DNA of 46,550 bases, from NCBI GenBank assembly GCA_026702745.1, contig JAPPBT010000001.1, positions 1-46,550 on the forward strand. Direction: 5' to 3'. The notes beneath the pieces were generated by a model. That model was not told the origin of the DNA. It made no database searches and saw only the letters and a list, made by a program, of their open reading frames with translations. Position numbers and translations under genes: made by a program. This stretch comes from Gemmatimonadota bacterium. GTDB lineage: Bacteria; JAAXHH01. Shown here one piece after another: positions 25,483-32,926 of this stretch. How positions within the stretch are numbered: the first letter of the stretch is position 1; every line of letters starts with the position of its first letter.

Positions 25483-25713
25483 ATGCTACAACCCAAGAAA
25501 CCCATGAATTCGAGGGTACACCTGGTACTACCCGACGATCTGTATCACGACATCAAGTTTCGGGCGGATGCTGCCGGCATCACAGTCGCGGAAGCCATCC
25601 GCCAATACCTGGAAATCGCAGTCCGCCAGGACGGTGCTGAAGCACCCTTAGCAGGGGGCGAAGCTCCATCGGAGGCCGTGGGGAACGGTCATGGAGGTGC
25701 GCGCGATGAATGA
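25483..25713 (+). CDS. Ribbon-helix-helix DNA-binding protein
   Basis: 76 residues. Residues about 9-45 fit an RHH (CopG/Arc/MetJ-like) unit: strand SRVHLVLP, helix DDLYHDIKFRADAAG, turn and helix ITVAEAIRQYLEIAVRQ. A flexible acidic, Gly-rich tail follows. RHH dimers bind short palindromic sites cooperatively, so this is the best candidate in the window to bind the TGTACA array 730 bp upstream (inference). Strong GGGAGGTTAACG site before the ATG. It overlaps the next gene by 8 bp. Confidence 0.75.
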   Translation: MLQPKKPMNSRVHLVLPDDLYHDIKFRADAAGITVAEAIRQYLEIAVRQDGAEAPLAGGEAPSEAVGNGHGGARDE

Positions 25714-26149
25714 CCGCAAATACCAGCCTCCGCAGACGCGGGAGGATTTTCTGCGCCAGGACGCCGAGAACAGCGCATTCATCGAAAGCATGAAAGCCTG
25801 GGAGACCTGGTACCGCCATGGCGTCCACCATCCCGTTGCCGAGGACGAGCCACCGGCGCATCCGGTGAGCAACGGGACACTGTTTCCGGACTTGATGCGC
25901 GACCTGACCGCAGCCACCGACGCCAGGCTGATAGAGGTCTTCCCTGACGCAACCCACCAGCTGGTCGGAGAAGTTGTCGTCTGTGCTGACGGAAAGGCCT
26001 GTCGCCACAACTGCCTGACGGACCGGGAGGGTTCGTGCTACAGGGTCGAAAACTGCGCCCCGCGGCCCGAATACGGGCCCACGTGGAAGTTCGGAGACAA
26101 CGCGCCTAAACTGATATCTCCGGATCGGAGGCGTCATGAGTCAGGATAA
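25706..26149 (+). CDS. Hypothetical phage protein with Cys/His-rich centre
   Basis: 147 residues, family not recognised. The N-terminus is charged and helical (NDRKYQPPQTREDFLRQDAEN). The middle contains ADGKACRHNC, and further on GSCYRVENCAP, giving four cysteines and a histidine that could bind zinc. I start at the ATG at 25706, five bases after GGAGGTG. Its end overlaps the Rad52-like gene by 14 bp. It lies among early genes, so a DNA-metabolism role is possible but unproven. Confidence 0.6.
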   Translation: MNDRKYQPPQTREDFLRQDAENSAFIESMKAWETWYRHGVHHPVAEDEPPAHPVSNGTLFPDLMRDLTAATDARLIEVFPDATHQLVGEVVVCADGKACRHNCLTDREGSCYRVENCAPRPEYGPTWKFGDNAPKLISPDRRRHESG

Positions 26150-26957
26150 GAGCAAACTCGCCGGGTTGTACGAGGCATTCGAGAAGGAATTCGACAATGA
26201 CGCCGTGCGCAGCCGCAAGGTCCGCGGCGGGAAGACGATCCGGTACGTACCGGCGCCGCCAGTCATCCGCCGGCTCAACGAGGTCGCGCCTGACTGGGAG
26301 TTCGAAGTCGACTTCGTGAGCTCGATCATGGTCAAGGAAACACGGTACGACCGCGACAACAAACCCTACGACGTCGAGTACAACCAGATCGCAGTCGTCG
26401 GGAAGCTGACGATCGAAGGCGTTCCACGTCAGCAGTTCGGTTCCGGAGACGACGACGGCGCGACCTACGGTGAGGGACTCAAGGGCGCCGGAACCGACGC
26501 CCTGAAGAAATGCGCGTCGCTTTTCGGGATCGCGCTCTACCTCTACGAAGAAGACGAAAATCCCCGGCCTGGCAACGGCGGGGGCGGGCATGGGGGCGGA
26601 GGCGCCCGCCGCGGCAACCCCGACCAGAAAGCCAGCGAAAAGCAGCGGGCGATGCTGCGCGGAAAGGCCGACGACATGGAAGACATCGGCAACGAGCAGC
26701 TGGCCACGGATCTGCGCCGCGCCGCGGAACACGCAGGGCTCACGAACCAGCATGTCGACAACGCGCTCGCGGCCTACAACCAGGCCAAAGACGATTACGA
26801 GGCGACGAAGCGCCGCGCGGAAGCCCATGGAGGCAGTGAACTACCTTCAGGTGATGGATCAGCCGCGCAGGATCAGGCGGGGCTCGATTTTAACGGGGAA
26901 AGCCCTCCGCCGCAGGAGGAACCGCCGCCGATCGACGACGACGATCTTCCATTCTGA
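26136..26957 (+). CDS. Rad52/Rad22-like single-strand annealing protein with SSB-type tail
   Basis: 273 residues. The N-terminal 145 residues match the Rad52/22 domain: RYVPAPPVIRRLNEVAPDWEFEV, then GKLTIEGVPRQQFGSGDDDGATYGEGLKGAGTDALKKCA (given by its parts GKLTIEGV and GAGTDALKKCASLFGIALYLYEE). These proteins anneal complementary single strands in phage recombination and replication. A Gly-rich linker and a helical region follow. The last residues, PPPIDDDDLPF, copy the acidic C-terminal tip of bacterial SSB (DDDIPF), the docking site for RecO, PriA, Exo I and others. No separate ssb gene is seen in the phage, so this protein may combine annealing with partner recruitment (inference). Confidence 0.85.
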   Translation: MSQDKSKLAGLYEAFEKEFDNDAVRSRKVRGGKTIRYVPAPPVIRRLNEVAPDWEFEVDFVSSIMVKETRYDRDNKPYDVEYNQIAVVGKLTIEGVPRQQFGSGDDDGATYGEGLKGAGTDALKKCASLFGIALYLYEEDENPRPGNGGGGHGGGGARRGNPDQKASEKQRAMLRGKADDMEDIGNEQLATDLRRAAEHAGLTNQHVDNALAAYNQAKDDYEATKRRAEAHGGSELPSGDGSAAQDQAGLDFNGESPPPQEEPPPIDDDDLPF

Positions 26958-27025
26958 CCCACCAGGCTGCTGAAGCCGCTGAAAGTGCGCGCTTCAGCGC
27001 CTAGACATCAATAAGGAGGAGTCCG

Positions 27026-27607
27026 ATGAGTAGCAAATTCAGAAAGTACGTCGAAGACAGGCTGGCGGCCCTCGAGGAAGAAGCAGCATTGCTGCGCAAC
27101 GCGCTCGATGTGCTGACGGATTTCGAGAGAGAGGATGAGTTTTTTGCCGCGGCGCGCTCCGTGTCGAAGGACGACGCCGGCGTACAGGACTCGACCGGAA
27201 GCAACGTCAAGGATCCGGAGGCCGACGTAACTGCTAAGGCAACCCGGAAGGCCACCACGCGTGAGAAGCCCGCGGTCAAGAAGACATGCAGTAAGAGGGG
27301 ATGCACCAACGTAGTGGTCGCCAAAGGCCTGTGCCGTAAGCACTACGACAAGGCCAACCCTAGATCGTCCAGGTCAAAAAAGAAAGAGGAGGCAGCCAGC
27401 GATTCTGCCTCCACCGCCGCAGAAGGTGCGGATCCGGACCCACCCGCGGCAGACAAGAAGCTGCCCAGGAACCGGGTGCCGTGCGGGCATCCGCACTGCG
27501 ATGCGTCGGTGCCGTTCACGGGCGGCATCCCCGACGAACCGATGTACTGCTCGGACTTCTGCAGGAACAACCACGCCAGGATACTGGCGGAGACGGCCGC
27601 AAACTGA
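27026..27607 (+). CDS. Hypothetical protein with two zinc-binding motifs
   Basis: 193 residues. An N-terminal helix (KYVEDRLAALEEEAALLRNAL) is followed by a low-complexity linker. The motif CSKRGCTNVVVAKGLCRKHYD (residues about 92-112, C-x4-C-x9-C-x2-H) follows, and then a second cysteine set near the C-terminus (CGHPHC, then YCSDFCRNNH). The first motif is shared with the gene at 39907. It is close to the zinc-knuckle seen in phage HNH or transcription-modulating proteins. Function unknown. Preceded by AAGGAGG. The next gene begins 30 bp later. Confidence 0.65.
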   Translation: MSSKFRKYVEDRLAALEEEAALLRNALDVLTDFEREDEFFAAARSVSKDDAGVQDSTGSNVKDPEADVTAKATRKATTREKPAVKKTCSKRGCTNVVVAKGLCRKHYDKANPRSSRSKKKEEAASDSASTAAEGADPDPPAADKKLPRNRVPCGHPHCDASVPFTGGIPDEPMYCSDFCRNNHARILAETAAN

Positions 27608-27636
27608 CCACGTCCCACACAGAAAGGAAATCATAA

Positions 27637-28560
27637 ATGGATCATCGGCATTACGGATTGACGGTCGACCACCAGGTTGAACTGGGCGAACACAACAAGA
27701 CGTTCTGGGACGCGCTCAAGAGCGCGGAACGCAAATTCGGCGAAGGCAAACAGGCCATGTGGGACGCCGGCGCCGCGGCTAAAGAGATGCGAGCTCTCGT
27801 TCCTCACGGCCACTGGGAGGACTACTGCCGAAACGCGCTGGGGCACGACCCGGCGTGGATCTGGCGGCTCATCAAGTTCAGAGAAAGCTGCAGCTACGTT
27901 GAGGCGGGCGACGTCAAGTCCGTCCGGGCATATCTCTCCCAGGGGGCGGAAGAAACCGCGGTAATGGATGATCCATTTCAATGGTCCGGCCAAGAGCACC
28001 TGGACCCCAACGACGAGTACGCATACGCCCCCACCGATGACAGTCCACCGCCACATCCTGGCGACGATTCCCCACCGCCTTCTTCGAACCCACCAGATGG
28101 GTTTCCCACTCAACAGTCCGAGCCTGAAGTACACGAATATGTGGGTGGCGTCGAGATCCAGACCGAGGTCGAGGACGTGACGGACGAGGACGTTCAGCCC
28201 GACATCGAGGCGAAACCGGTAATCGGAGGGCGCCTAAGCAAAGTCGACGCGCTGCAGCTCGAGGTCAAAGCCCTCGAGGATGAGGTCGGTCGCAGGGACG
28301 CCGCGATCGAATCGGTGCAGGGCGAGCTCTTCAAGGTCCGCGACGTCTACGACCAGGCCAAGCAGGCTTTGAACAAGGAAAGGATGGCGAAGCAGCGCCT
28401 GCAGCAGCAGCTGACACGGAAGGATGACGAGCTCGAGGACCTGAAGGTCGAGAAACAGCAGCTCGCCGCTTCACTGGACGCAGCGCGGGACCAGTACAAG
28501 GATCTGATGGACATCATCGTTCGAAACGACCTCGACCATATCCTGCCGAGGGCAGAATAG
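27637..28560 (+). CDS. DUF3102-like protein with C-terminal coiled coil
   Basis: 307 residues. The N-terminal 95 residues (KTFWDALKSAERKFGEGKQAMW to HWEDYCRNALGHDPAWIWRLIKF) look like the DUF3102-type helical domain of phage proteins that resembles plasmid-partition or replication accessory factors. A Pro/Asp/Ser-rich linker (about 105-160) leads to a long coiled coil (about 200-305) with regular Leu, Glu and Lys heptads. Probably multimeric. It sits two genes before the replication gene that carries the origin, which suits a replication accessory role (inference). Confidence 0.6.
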   Translation: MDHRHYGLTVDHQVELGEHNKTFWDALKSAERKFGEGKQAMWDAGAAAKEMRALVPHGHWEDYCRNALGHDPAWIWRLIKFRESCSYVEAGDVKSVRAYLSQGAEETAVMDDPFQWSGQEHLDPNDEYAYAPTDDSPPPHPGDDSPPPSSNPPDGFPTQQSEPEVHEYVGGVEIQTEVEDVTDEDVQPDIEAKPVIGGRLSKVDALQLEVKALEDEVGRRDAAIESVQGELFKVRDVYDQAKQALNKERMAKQRLQQQLTRKDDELEDLKVEKQQLAASLDAARDQYKDLMDIIVRNDLDHILPRAE

Positions 28561-28590
28561 CTTCTGGCATGAAGGCCAAAGAAAGGCGGC

Positions 28591-28854
28591 GTGCTGATGA
28601 TCTACCTTCGAACGGGATTTCGAGAAGCGAATAGCTACTTCAAATGGGTTCAGCAGGACAACAGGACCAGGGCGGCCGTCATGCTGCCGGCCAGCCGCGA
28701 CGCTGGGTTCATGGCGAAGCGGCGCCAGACCATCATGAAGGCGGCCCGCACCAAGAACGTAATCGTATGGGGCGATCCTCAAAGCGTGGTTCTGTTCAAG
28801 ACGTGGGCAAGACAGGAAGGTGTCGAGGTAGAGGAGGATAATGCCCAGGCTTGA
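28591..28854 (+). CDS. Hypothetical protein
   Basis: 87 residues, or 85 if the ATG at 28597 is used rather than the GTG at 28591. Mixed alpha/beta with IYLRTGFREANSYFKWVQQ and KNVIVWGDPQSVVLFKTWARQEGVEV; the second half resembles the end of a small Rossmann-like or restriction-fold domain, but no motif is decisive. It overlaps the replication gene by 14 bp. Confidence 0.5.
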   Translation: MLMIYLRTGFREANSYFKWVQQDNRTRAAVMLPASRDAGFMAKRRQTIMKAARTKNVIVWGDPQSVVLFKTWARQEGVEVEEDNAQA

Positions 28855-29344
28855 CGAACTGCCGGGAGAATACACTTCGCTCAGCAACGAAGCTATTTCA
28901 CTCCCAAGACCGGACATCAACGTCCTGCTGGTGATTTCAGCGCTGACCAGAGATGGGAAAAGCCCCGTGCACGTTTCGAGAGTCCTGGCGTTCTGCGTTC
29001 CAGCAGGGATTCCAGATCGGACGGCACATAGGGGTATCAATTCATTGATTGAAGGTGGTTGGATTGTCCGGATCAGGAGGCGCATCTATCTCGTCAAAAC
29101 TGCCACCCGTGGCAGAAACGAGATCGCAGAAACTGCCACCCATGGCAGGGAAAACTGCCACCCGCGGCAGGGAAAACTGCCACCCATGGCAGGAAACGCC
29201 TCGCGCGATCCTTATAGGGCAAATAGCAAATTATCAAATAAGAGATTGCGATGCAAAAAATGCGGGCGGTTCTCGGACGTTCTGTTCGGACGTCACCCTA
29301 ATGGCGTCTGTACAACCTGCTACAACGGAGGAGAGATTTCATGA
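28841..29344 (+). CDS. Winged-helix replication protein carrying the phage origin
   Basis: 167 residues. Residues about 20-85 form a winged-helix unit like phage replication initiators (SLPRPDINVLLVISALTRDG, RTAHRGINSLIEGGWIVRIRRRIYL). The middle is encoded by the iteron block. The C-terminus has a zinc ribbon of the type C-x2-C-x16-C-x2-C (RCKKCGRFSDVLFGR, then CTTCYNGG). As in lambda O, the repeats that an initiator would bind lie inside its own gene. It is much shorter than lambda O, so it may be an adaptor that recruits host helicase, or only part of an initiation complex. The function comes from the origin and the fold, not from a full family match. Confidence 0.6.
   Translation: MPRLDELPGEYTSLSNEAISLPRPDINVLLVISALTRDGKSPVHVSRVLAFCVPAGIPDRTAHRGINSLIEGGWIVRIRRRIYLVKTATRGRNEIAETATHGRENCHPRQGKLPPMAGNASRDPYRANSKLSNKRLRCKKCGRFSDVLFGRHPNGVCTTCYNGGEIS
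29093..29262 (+). other. Lambda-like phage replication origin (iterons plus AT-rich region)
   Basis: Four copies of the 16-bp palindrome CTGCCACCCRYGGCAG occur at 29100-29115, 29133-29148, 29155-29170 and 29177-29192. Start-to-start distances are 33, 22 and 22 bp, all multiples of one helical turn, so the sites share one DNA face. Copies 2-4 also share a GGGAAAA linker. An AT-rich stretch follows (29213-29262). Because 22 is not a multiple of three, each copy is read in a different frame, so selection acts on the DNA and not on a peptide repeat. This is the plan of the lambda origin: iterons inside the initiator gene, then a melting region. Confidence 0.75.
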
Positions 29345-29586
29345 CCCATTACATGCAAACAATCAATGAGGTCGTCGTTCCCCTGAAGCTCTATACCCAT
29401 TACGACGAGCTCGTTGAGATCCACGTCTACGTGCAGAACGGCCGGGTGACCGCGATCAAAGACACGAAGGGCCTGGTGGTGGATTCCGCGAGGTTCAGAG
29501 TCGCGGACATCAAGGGCATGGCGCTGCAGAGGCTGAAGGACTGCGGCGCAGCCATCGCCGCCGACGAACTGGGAAGGGCGATGTGA
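29341..29586 (+). CDS. Hypothetical phage protein
   Basis: 81 residues, not recognised. Beta-rich first half (VVVPLKLYTHYDELVEIHVYVQNGRV) and helical end (IKGMALQRLKDCGAAIAADELG). Its start overlaps the previous stop codon, and its own end overlaps the next start (TGATG), so it is part of one translationally coupled run. Confidence 0.55.
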   Translation: MTHYMQTINEVVVPLKLYTHYDELVEIHVYVQNGRVTAIKDTKGLVVDSARFRVADIKGMALQRLKDCGAAIAADELGRAM

Positions 29587-30002
29587 TGATGGAAATGCAG
29601 CACGATAAGTTCCATGGATACAGGCTTTCGAATGGAGAATGCTTCGTTTCACTGATCTCCACCTACATCCGGAAGACACAGTACGAGCTTCCCCTTCGCC
29701 TGGATCTGCGAAACCACAGCCCCACGGGATTCGAATGGGGCTACGGCGGATCCGGGCCCTCCCAGCTGGCCCTGGCCATGCTGGCGTACGCGACCGATGA
29801 CCATACCGCGCTGGATCTGTATCAGATGTTCAAGCAGGCCTGCGTGGGTCGGCTGCCCGCGAGCAGGTGGAAAGTCCGGATCGATGACGTCCGGAATTGG
29901 GCCAAGGATCCATCGCCCCGCGGATGGAGATCGTACCCTCGGTCCCGAGAGAAGGGATACTTCGCGGTAATCCCTCCCAGCAACAGTTCACAGAAAGGAT
30001 AA
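29586..30002 (+). CDS. DUF6166-like protein
   Basis: 138 residues. The pattern of YRLSNGECFVSL, a basic segment, then HSPTGFEWGYGGSGPSQLALAML and YQMFKQACVGRLP matches the DUF6166 family, found mainly in phages and mobile elements. Biochemical function unknown. I take the ATG at 29586 because it overlaps the previous stop. Coupled to the genes on both sides. Confidence 0.65.
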   Translation: MMEMQHDKFHGYRLSNGECFVSLISTYIRKTQYELPLRLDLRNHSPTGFEWGYGGSGPSQLALAMLAYATDDHTALDLYQMFKQACVGRLPASRWKVRIDDVRNWAKDPSPRGWRSYPRSREKGYFAVIPPSNSSQKG

Positions 30003-30004
30003 CA

Positions 30005-30619
30005 GTGAATCTGTACCACTTCAGTGAGCAGGAGATTGTCAGGCTGCAGAGCAGGGATGAAATGGTCGAGAAGGAAGCCCGGATAGTGGAGGACCTGCCC
30101 GAGGGCGACGAACGGCGCCAGCAGTTTCACGCATTCCTGGACAGGGACGTCCCCTTCGGTAGCAGCTTCAAACCCAAGATGACCTTCTGGTTCTCCGACG
30201 AAAACGCCAACCAGACCTGGTCAGACTGGTGCGATGGCGAACAGTTCCGGCCGGAGAGGATGCGATACCGGTATCCGGTCCACCTGAACAACGAGGACGA
30301 CTGGCTCATCATCCCTGACGTCATTGAGCTGGATCGGTTCACCGACGAGTACATGGACAAGGCCAAGTGGATGGATGACTGCAAGCGGTACGGATACCAC
30401 ATGGCGGTTGACAACATCGACTGGGACCGCGTAGCCGGGAAATACTGCGGCGTCATCATAACCCCATACCAGTGGTCCCGCCGGCTGGAGGGACTCAGCT
30501 CGGGCTGGTATTACCCGTGGGACTGTGCCTCTGGATTCGCTTTCGATCCCGTCCAGTCCATTACCCTGGGGGAGGCGAATCATGAATCAACCGATCAGGC
30601 GAGAGGAGAAAACAGATGA
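30005..30619 (+). CDS. Hypothetical phage protein
   Basis: 204 residues, starting at a GTG six bases after AAAGGA. Rich in Trp, Tyr, Asp and Arg (WFSDENANQTWSDWCD, WSRRLEGLSSGWYYPWDCAS). The last 25 residues are disordered. No family recognised. It overlaps the next gene by ATGA-type coupling. The many aromatic and acidic residues suggest a compact cytoplasmic protein and not a membrane one. Confidence 0.55.
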   Translation: MNLYHFSEQEIVRLQSRDEMVEKEARIVEDLPEGDERRQQFHAFLDRDVPFGSSFKPKMTFWFSDENANQTWSDWCDGEQFRPERMRYRYPVHLNNEDDWLIIPDVIELDRFTDEYMDKAKWMDDCKRYGYHMAVDNIDWDRVAGKYCGVIITPYQWSRRLEGLSSGWYYPWDCASGFAFDPVQSITLGEANHESTDQARGENR

Positions 30620-30810
30620 GCAAAAACCGTAAACTGAAAGCCACCTGGGTGAGGATCCTGGGCGCGAACGTCAAGTGCGACACCCTCACGGACTACGGGA
30701 AGAAGGACGGCCTGTTCCGGAAGCTCGTGGTCATCAACGGCGAGAAGGTCGTGGTAGCCTGCCCGATCCACAAAGGCACCTACGAGCGTACCGAGGAGCC
30801 GGTACCATGA
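30616..30810 (+). CDS. Hypothetical small basic protein
   Basis: 64 residues, Lys-rich at the start (SKNRKLKATWVRILG), then beta strands (LFRKLVVINGEKVVVACPI). No motif identified. Its stop overlaps the ASCH-domain gene start in ATGA. Confidence 0.55.
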   Translation: MSKNRKLKATWVRILGANVKCDTLTDYGKKDGLFRKLVVINGEKVVVACPIHKGTYERTEEPVP

Positions 30811-31229
30811 AAGCCATCTCGGTCCGTCAGCCCTGGGCGAACATGATCGCCTCGGGTAAGAAAACCATCGAGACACGCACGTGGTCCACGCGCTACCGCG
30901 GTCGCCTGGCGATATGCTCGTCGAAGTACGCCAAGCCATACATCCCGCCACTGGGCTGTCTGATCTGTGTTGTAACGCTGGTGGACTGCAAGGTTATGAC
31001 GCCTGAAGATGAAATCGCCGCACAGTGCCCATGTCCAGGCATCGGCATTCTCTATGCCTGGGTACTGGACGACGTCGACCTGTACGTGCCAGTGAAAGTT
31101 CGCGGGCAACTTGGAATCTACGACCTACCGTTCGAAGAAACCGACCTGACGCCCGACCACCTTCCACCACCTGAACCAGAAACGCCCCTGTTTGGTTCGC
31201 TTTCGCATCTCAAGGAGGAACAGCCGTGA
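30807..31229 (+). CDS. ASCH-domain protein
   Basis: 140 residues. The start KAISVRQPWANMIASGKKTIETRTW is the ASCH signature, followed by RLAICSSK and a central GILYAWVLDDV. ASCH domains resemble PUA folds and bind RNA or modified nucleotides; some cleave modified cytidine. Phages often carry them next to small genes of unknown role. The C-terminal 35 residues are Pro-rich. Starts at the ATG at 30807, overlapping the stop of the previous gene. The next gene starts inside its stop codon. Confidence 0.85.
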   Translation: MKAISVRQPWANMIASGKKTIETRTWSTRYRGRLAICSSKYAKPYIPPLGCLICVVTLVDCKVMTPEDEIAAQCPCPGIGILYAWVLDDVDLYVPVKVRGQLGIYDLPFEETDLTPDHLPPPEPETPLFGSLSHLKEEQP

Positions 31230-31441
31230 AATACAAAGGCACGATGGACTTCGTATGGCCCGAGATCGTCGTCGGGCCGCCGGCGCCCCCAGGGGCTCAG
31301 ACCTGCCGGGTGTGCGGATGCTGGGATTACGCCGCCTGTGTGGACGAGTTCACCGGTCCATGCTTCTGGGTCGAAGGAGATCTCTGCTCGGCATGCGCTA
31401 CCGAGGATCAGATCCGTGCCGCGCTCACCATATCCCAATGA
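31226..31441 (+). CDS. Small zinc-binding phage protein (CxxCxC...CxxC)
   Basis: 71 residues. Residues 27-58 hold CRVCGCWDYAACVDEFTG followed by PCFWVEGDLCSAC, a cysteine-rich unit common in phage accessory proteins, usually beginning CRVCGC and ending LCSxC. It probably binds one or two zinc ions. Function unknown. Overlaps both neighbours. Confidence 0.7.
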   Translation: MKYKGTMDFVWPEIVVGPPAPPGAQTCRVCGCWDYAACVDEFTGPCFWVEGDLCSACATEDQIRAALTISQ

Positions 31442-31452
31442 GGGAGGAATCT

Positions 31453-31689
31453 GTGAATCTAGTTGAAGCGTTGACCCGGGAAATCGAACGTGTCACGGAG
31501 CTGCGGGAGCAGTACCGCGAGATCCAGGCCATGTCTGACCGCGGGGACTTTCCCAACAAGGTGTTGACCCAGCCGGCAGTGGCTGGCATGACCCAGGCGC
31601 TCGAGGCAGCGCACCAGGCGATGGCCGAGCATGGGGACATCGAAAAGACGGGCCGCGCGTTGAAACGCCTGCAGGATTTCACAGGCTAA
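31453..31689 (+). CDS. Hypothetical phage helical protein
   Basis: 78 residues from a GTG five bases after AGGGAGG. Two helices (NLVEALTREIERVTELREQYREI and AVAGMTQALEAAHQAMAEHGDIEKTGRALKRLQDF, given by parts) with a short Asp/Gly turn. Similar helical proteins beginning LREQY occur in many tailed phages near small zinc proteins. Its stop codon TAA is part of the first 39-bp element. Confidence 0.6.
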   Translation: MNLVEALTREIERVTELREQYREIQAMSDRGDFPNKVLTQPAVAGMTQALEAAHQAMAEHGDIEKTGRALKRLQDFTG

Positions 31690-31724
31690 ACATGTGTTGA
31701 CATAAGGCCAATTATGCGAAGTAG
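31686..31724 (+). promoter_or_regulatory. 39-bp phage element, copy 1
   Basis: CTAAAC-ATGT-GTTGAC, 10 bases, TTATGCGAAGTAG. The left part is a 14-bp dyad (TAAAC-N4-GTTGA, one mismatch). The right part runs into GGAGGG, so it merges with the ribosome site of the gene at 31734. Confidence 0.75.
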
Positions 31725-31733
31725 GAGGGAACC

Positions 31734-31994
31734 ATGCCAGGAGTGAGTGAAAAGCAGTTCAAGGATATGGGCGGAGTTGAACTGTGCCATCCGTCGTGTT
31801 GCCCGGGCAAAGAAGCGGCTTTCGGGGATGTACAATACCCAGACGCGCACCATGGCCGACCGACAGAAATTCGACGAGGGTGGCCGTCATACGGGGACGG
31901 ACTGACCTTTGCCCCGACGAACAAAGAAGCCGAAGTGGCCCGCGGATCTAGGTCCTTACGTAGTCGAAACGATTACCATGCCAGATTGGCTTGA
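31734..31994 (+). CDS. Hypothetical phage protein, overlaps the next gene
   Basis: 86 residues with a good AGGAGGG site. Early part VELCHPSCCPG has three cysteines and a histidine. It runs 86 bases into the next gene in another frame, where the next gene's reading looks more protein-like. Either this frame is a real short protein or the two were one gene split by a frameshift. Confidence 0.4.
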   Translation: MPGVSEKQFKDMGGVELCHPSCCPGKEAAFGDVQYPDAHHGRPTEIRRGWPSYGDGLTFAPTNKEAEVARGSRSLRSRNDYHARLA

Positions 31995-32304
31995 CGAAGA
32001 ACGGCAATGGTCGCGATGCAAGATCGAACTCATTGACTACGAGGGGACCTGGTCGTTTTCGTACGATCTCCGGATCGATCTGTATGGCCACGCGTTTCCT
32101 GCCCAGTTGAAGTACCGGAAGGCCTTCGAAGATCGTCATGCCGCTTTCGAGGCCGCAAGGGCCGAGATCTGGAACGACATCGAGACCGACTGGCAGGTCC
32201 GTCGCTGGAAGGCACCGAGACCGATAGCCAAACGCGTCCTGAAGTGGATAGATGAGCTGTCCTACGAAGGGCAGATGGAATTCAATTTATGGGAGGCATC
32301 ATGA
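31909..32304 (+). CDS. Hypothetical phage protein
   Basis: 131 residues if started at the TTG at 31909, or 108 from the ATG at 31978. Basic start (PRRTKKPKWPADL), then charged aromatic sequence (YEGTWSFSYDLRIDLYG, AEIWNDIETDWQVRRWKAP). No recognised family. Its end overlaps the next gene in ATGA. The start is uncertain because neither candidate has a strong ribosome site. Confidence 0.55.
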   Translation: MPRRTKKPKWPADLGPYVVETITMPDWLDEERQWSRCKIELIDYEGTWSFSYDLRIDLYGHAFPAQLKYRKAFEDRHAAFEAARAEIWNDIETDWQVRRWKAPRPIAKRVLKWIDELSYEGQMEFNLWEAS

Positions 32305-32561
32305 ACGAATCCGAGAAGCAAGCCGCGCTCGAGGAATCCAAGCGCCGGGCGAAGGAAACCGAAGAGCGAAAGAAACGGGCCATTGAGGATGCGTACCGGT
32401 TGCTCGAGGATCCTGACGCCTCCCGCATGGAGATTGCCGGCGCGATGAAGGAGCTGAGGCTGGCGACGACCAGGATCGGCCCAAACATATACGGCCAACT
32501 CCTGGGGCTGAACGCTCAGCTGTATTTCGCGCTGGGCGCACGCCTCGAGGTGAAGCCATGA
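32301..32561 (+). CDS. Hypothetical helical phage protein
   Basis: 86 residues from the ATG at 32301, four bases after GGGAGG. Highly charged helix at the start (SEKQAALEESKRRAKETEERKKRAIEDA), likely coiled coil, then MEIAGAMKELRLATTRIGPN. No family recognised. Coupled to both neighbours through overlapping start and stop codons. Confidence 0.6.
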   Translation: MNESEKQAALEESKRRAKETEERKKRAIEDAYRLLEDPDASRMEIAGAMKELRLATTRIGPNIYGQLLGLNAQLYFALGARLEVKP

Positions 32562-32749
32562 GGCGGGTACCGAGGCCTGAGAAGAAGTTGACGTGGTATC
32601 TGACCATAGACGCCGCTCTGATGATCGAAAGAGCTCTGTGTTTCCTGGTTAATTCCAAGCGCTTAACCGGTGACGAATTGAAGGCAGCCAACGAGTTGCG
32701 CAAGTACGTATCCAGGGACATCAAGGACTTCCGCGGCGAGAAACACTAA
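32558..32749 (+). CDS. Hypothetical phage protein
   Basis: 63 residues. Basic N-terminus (RRVPRPEKKL), then a helix with IDAALMIERALCFLVNS and a charged end (LRKYVSRDIKDFRG). No motif. Its stop codon TAA is the start of the second 39-bp element. Confidence 0.55.
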   Translation: MRRVPRPEKKLTWYLTIDAALMIERALCFLVNSKRLTGDELKAANELRKYVSRDIKDFRGEKH

Positions 32750-32784
32750 ACACAGGTTTACTTAATCTCATTTATGCGAAGTGG
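32746..32784 (+). promoter_or_regulatory. 39-bp phage element, copy 2
   Basis: CTAAAC-ACAG-GTTTAC, 10 bases, TTATGCGAAGTGG. The dyad TAAAC-N4-GTTTA is perfect. It runs into GGAGG before the membrane micro-protein gene at 32796. Confidence 0.8.
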
Positions 32785-32795
32785 AGGAGGTGGAA

Positions 32796-32912
32796 ATGAA
32801 GAGAACGATAACGATTACAGTCTTGGTTTGCCTCGCGGTCATGCTACTGAGTCCACCGATCACTATGTTGTGGGTTAAGTACATCGAATGGCTCGTGGAA
32901 GTAATCAGGTGA
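32796..32912 (+). CDS. 38-residue membrane micro-protein (EWLV type), copy 1
   Basis: Begins KRTITITV, with one transmembrane helix through residues about 6-29, and ends YIEWLVEVIR. It aligns without gaps to the gene at 37570: shared PP at 20-21, LW at 25-26, Y at 29, EWLV at 31-34 and final Arg. Strong GGAGGAGG site at 32782-32790. Role unknown; a holin-, spanin- or host-interaction-type function cannot be decided. Confidence 0.65.
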   Translation: MKRTITITVLVCLAVMLLSPPITMLWVKYIEWLVEVIR

Positions 32913-32926
32913 AGTCGGAATAGTCA

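Noticed and set aside
29100-29192. Possible CRISPR array
   Set aside because: Repeats are 16 bp palindromes with 6-17 bp gaps inside a coding gene; no spacers of CRISPR size and no cas genes.
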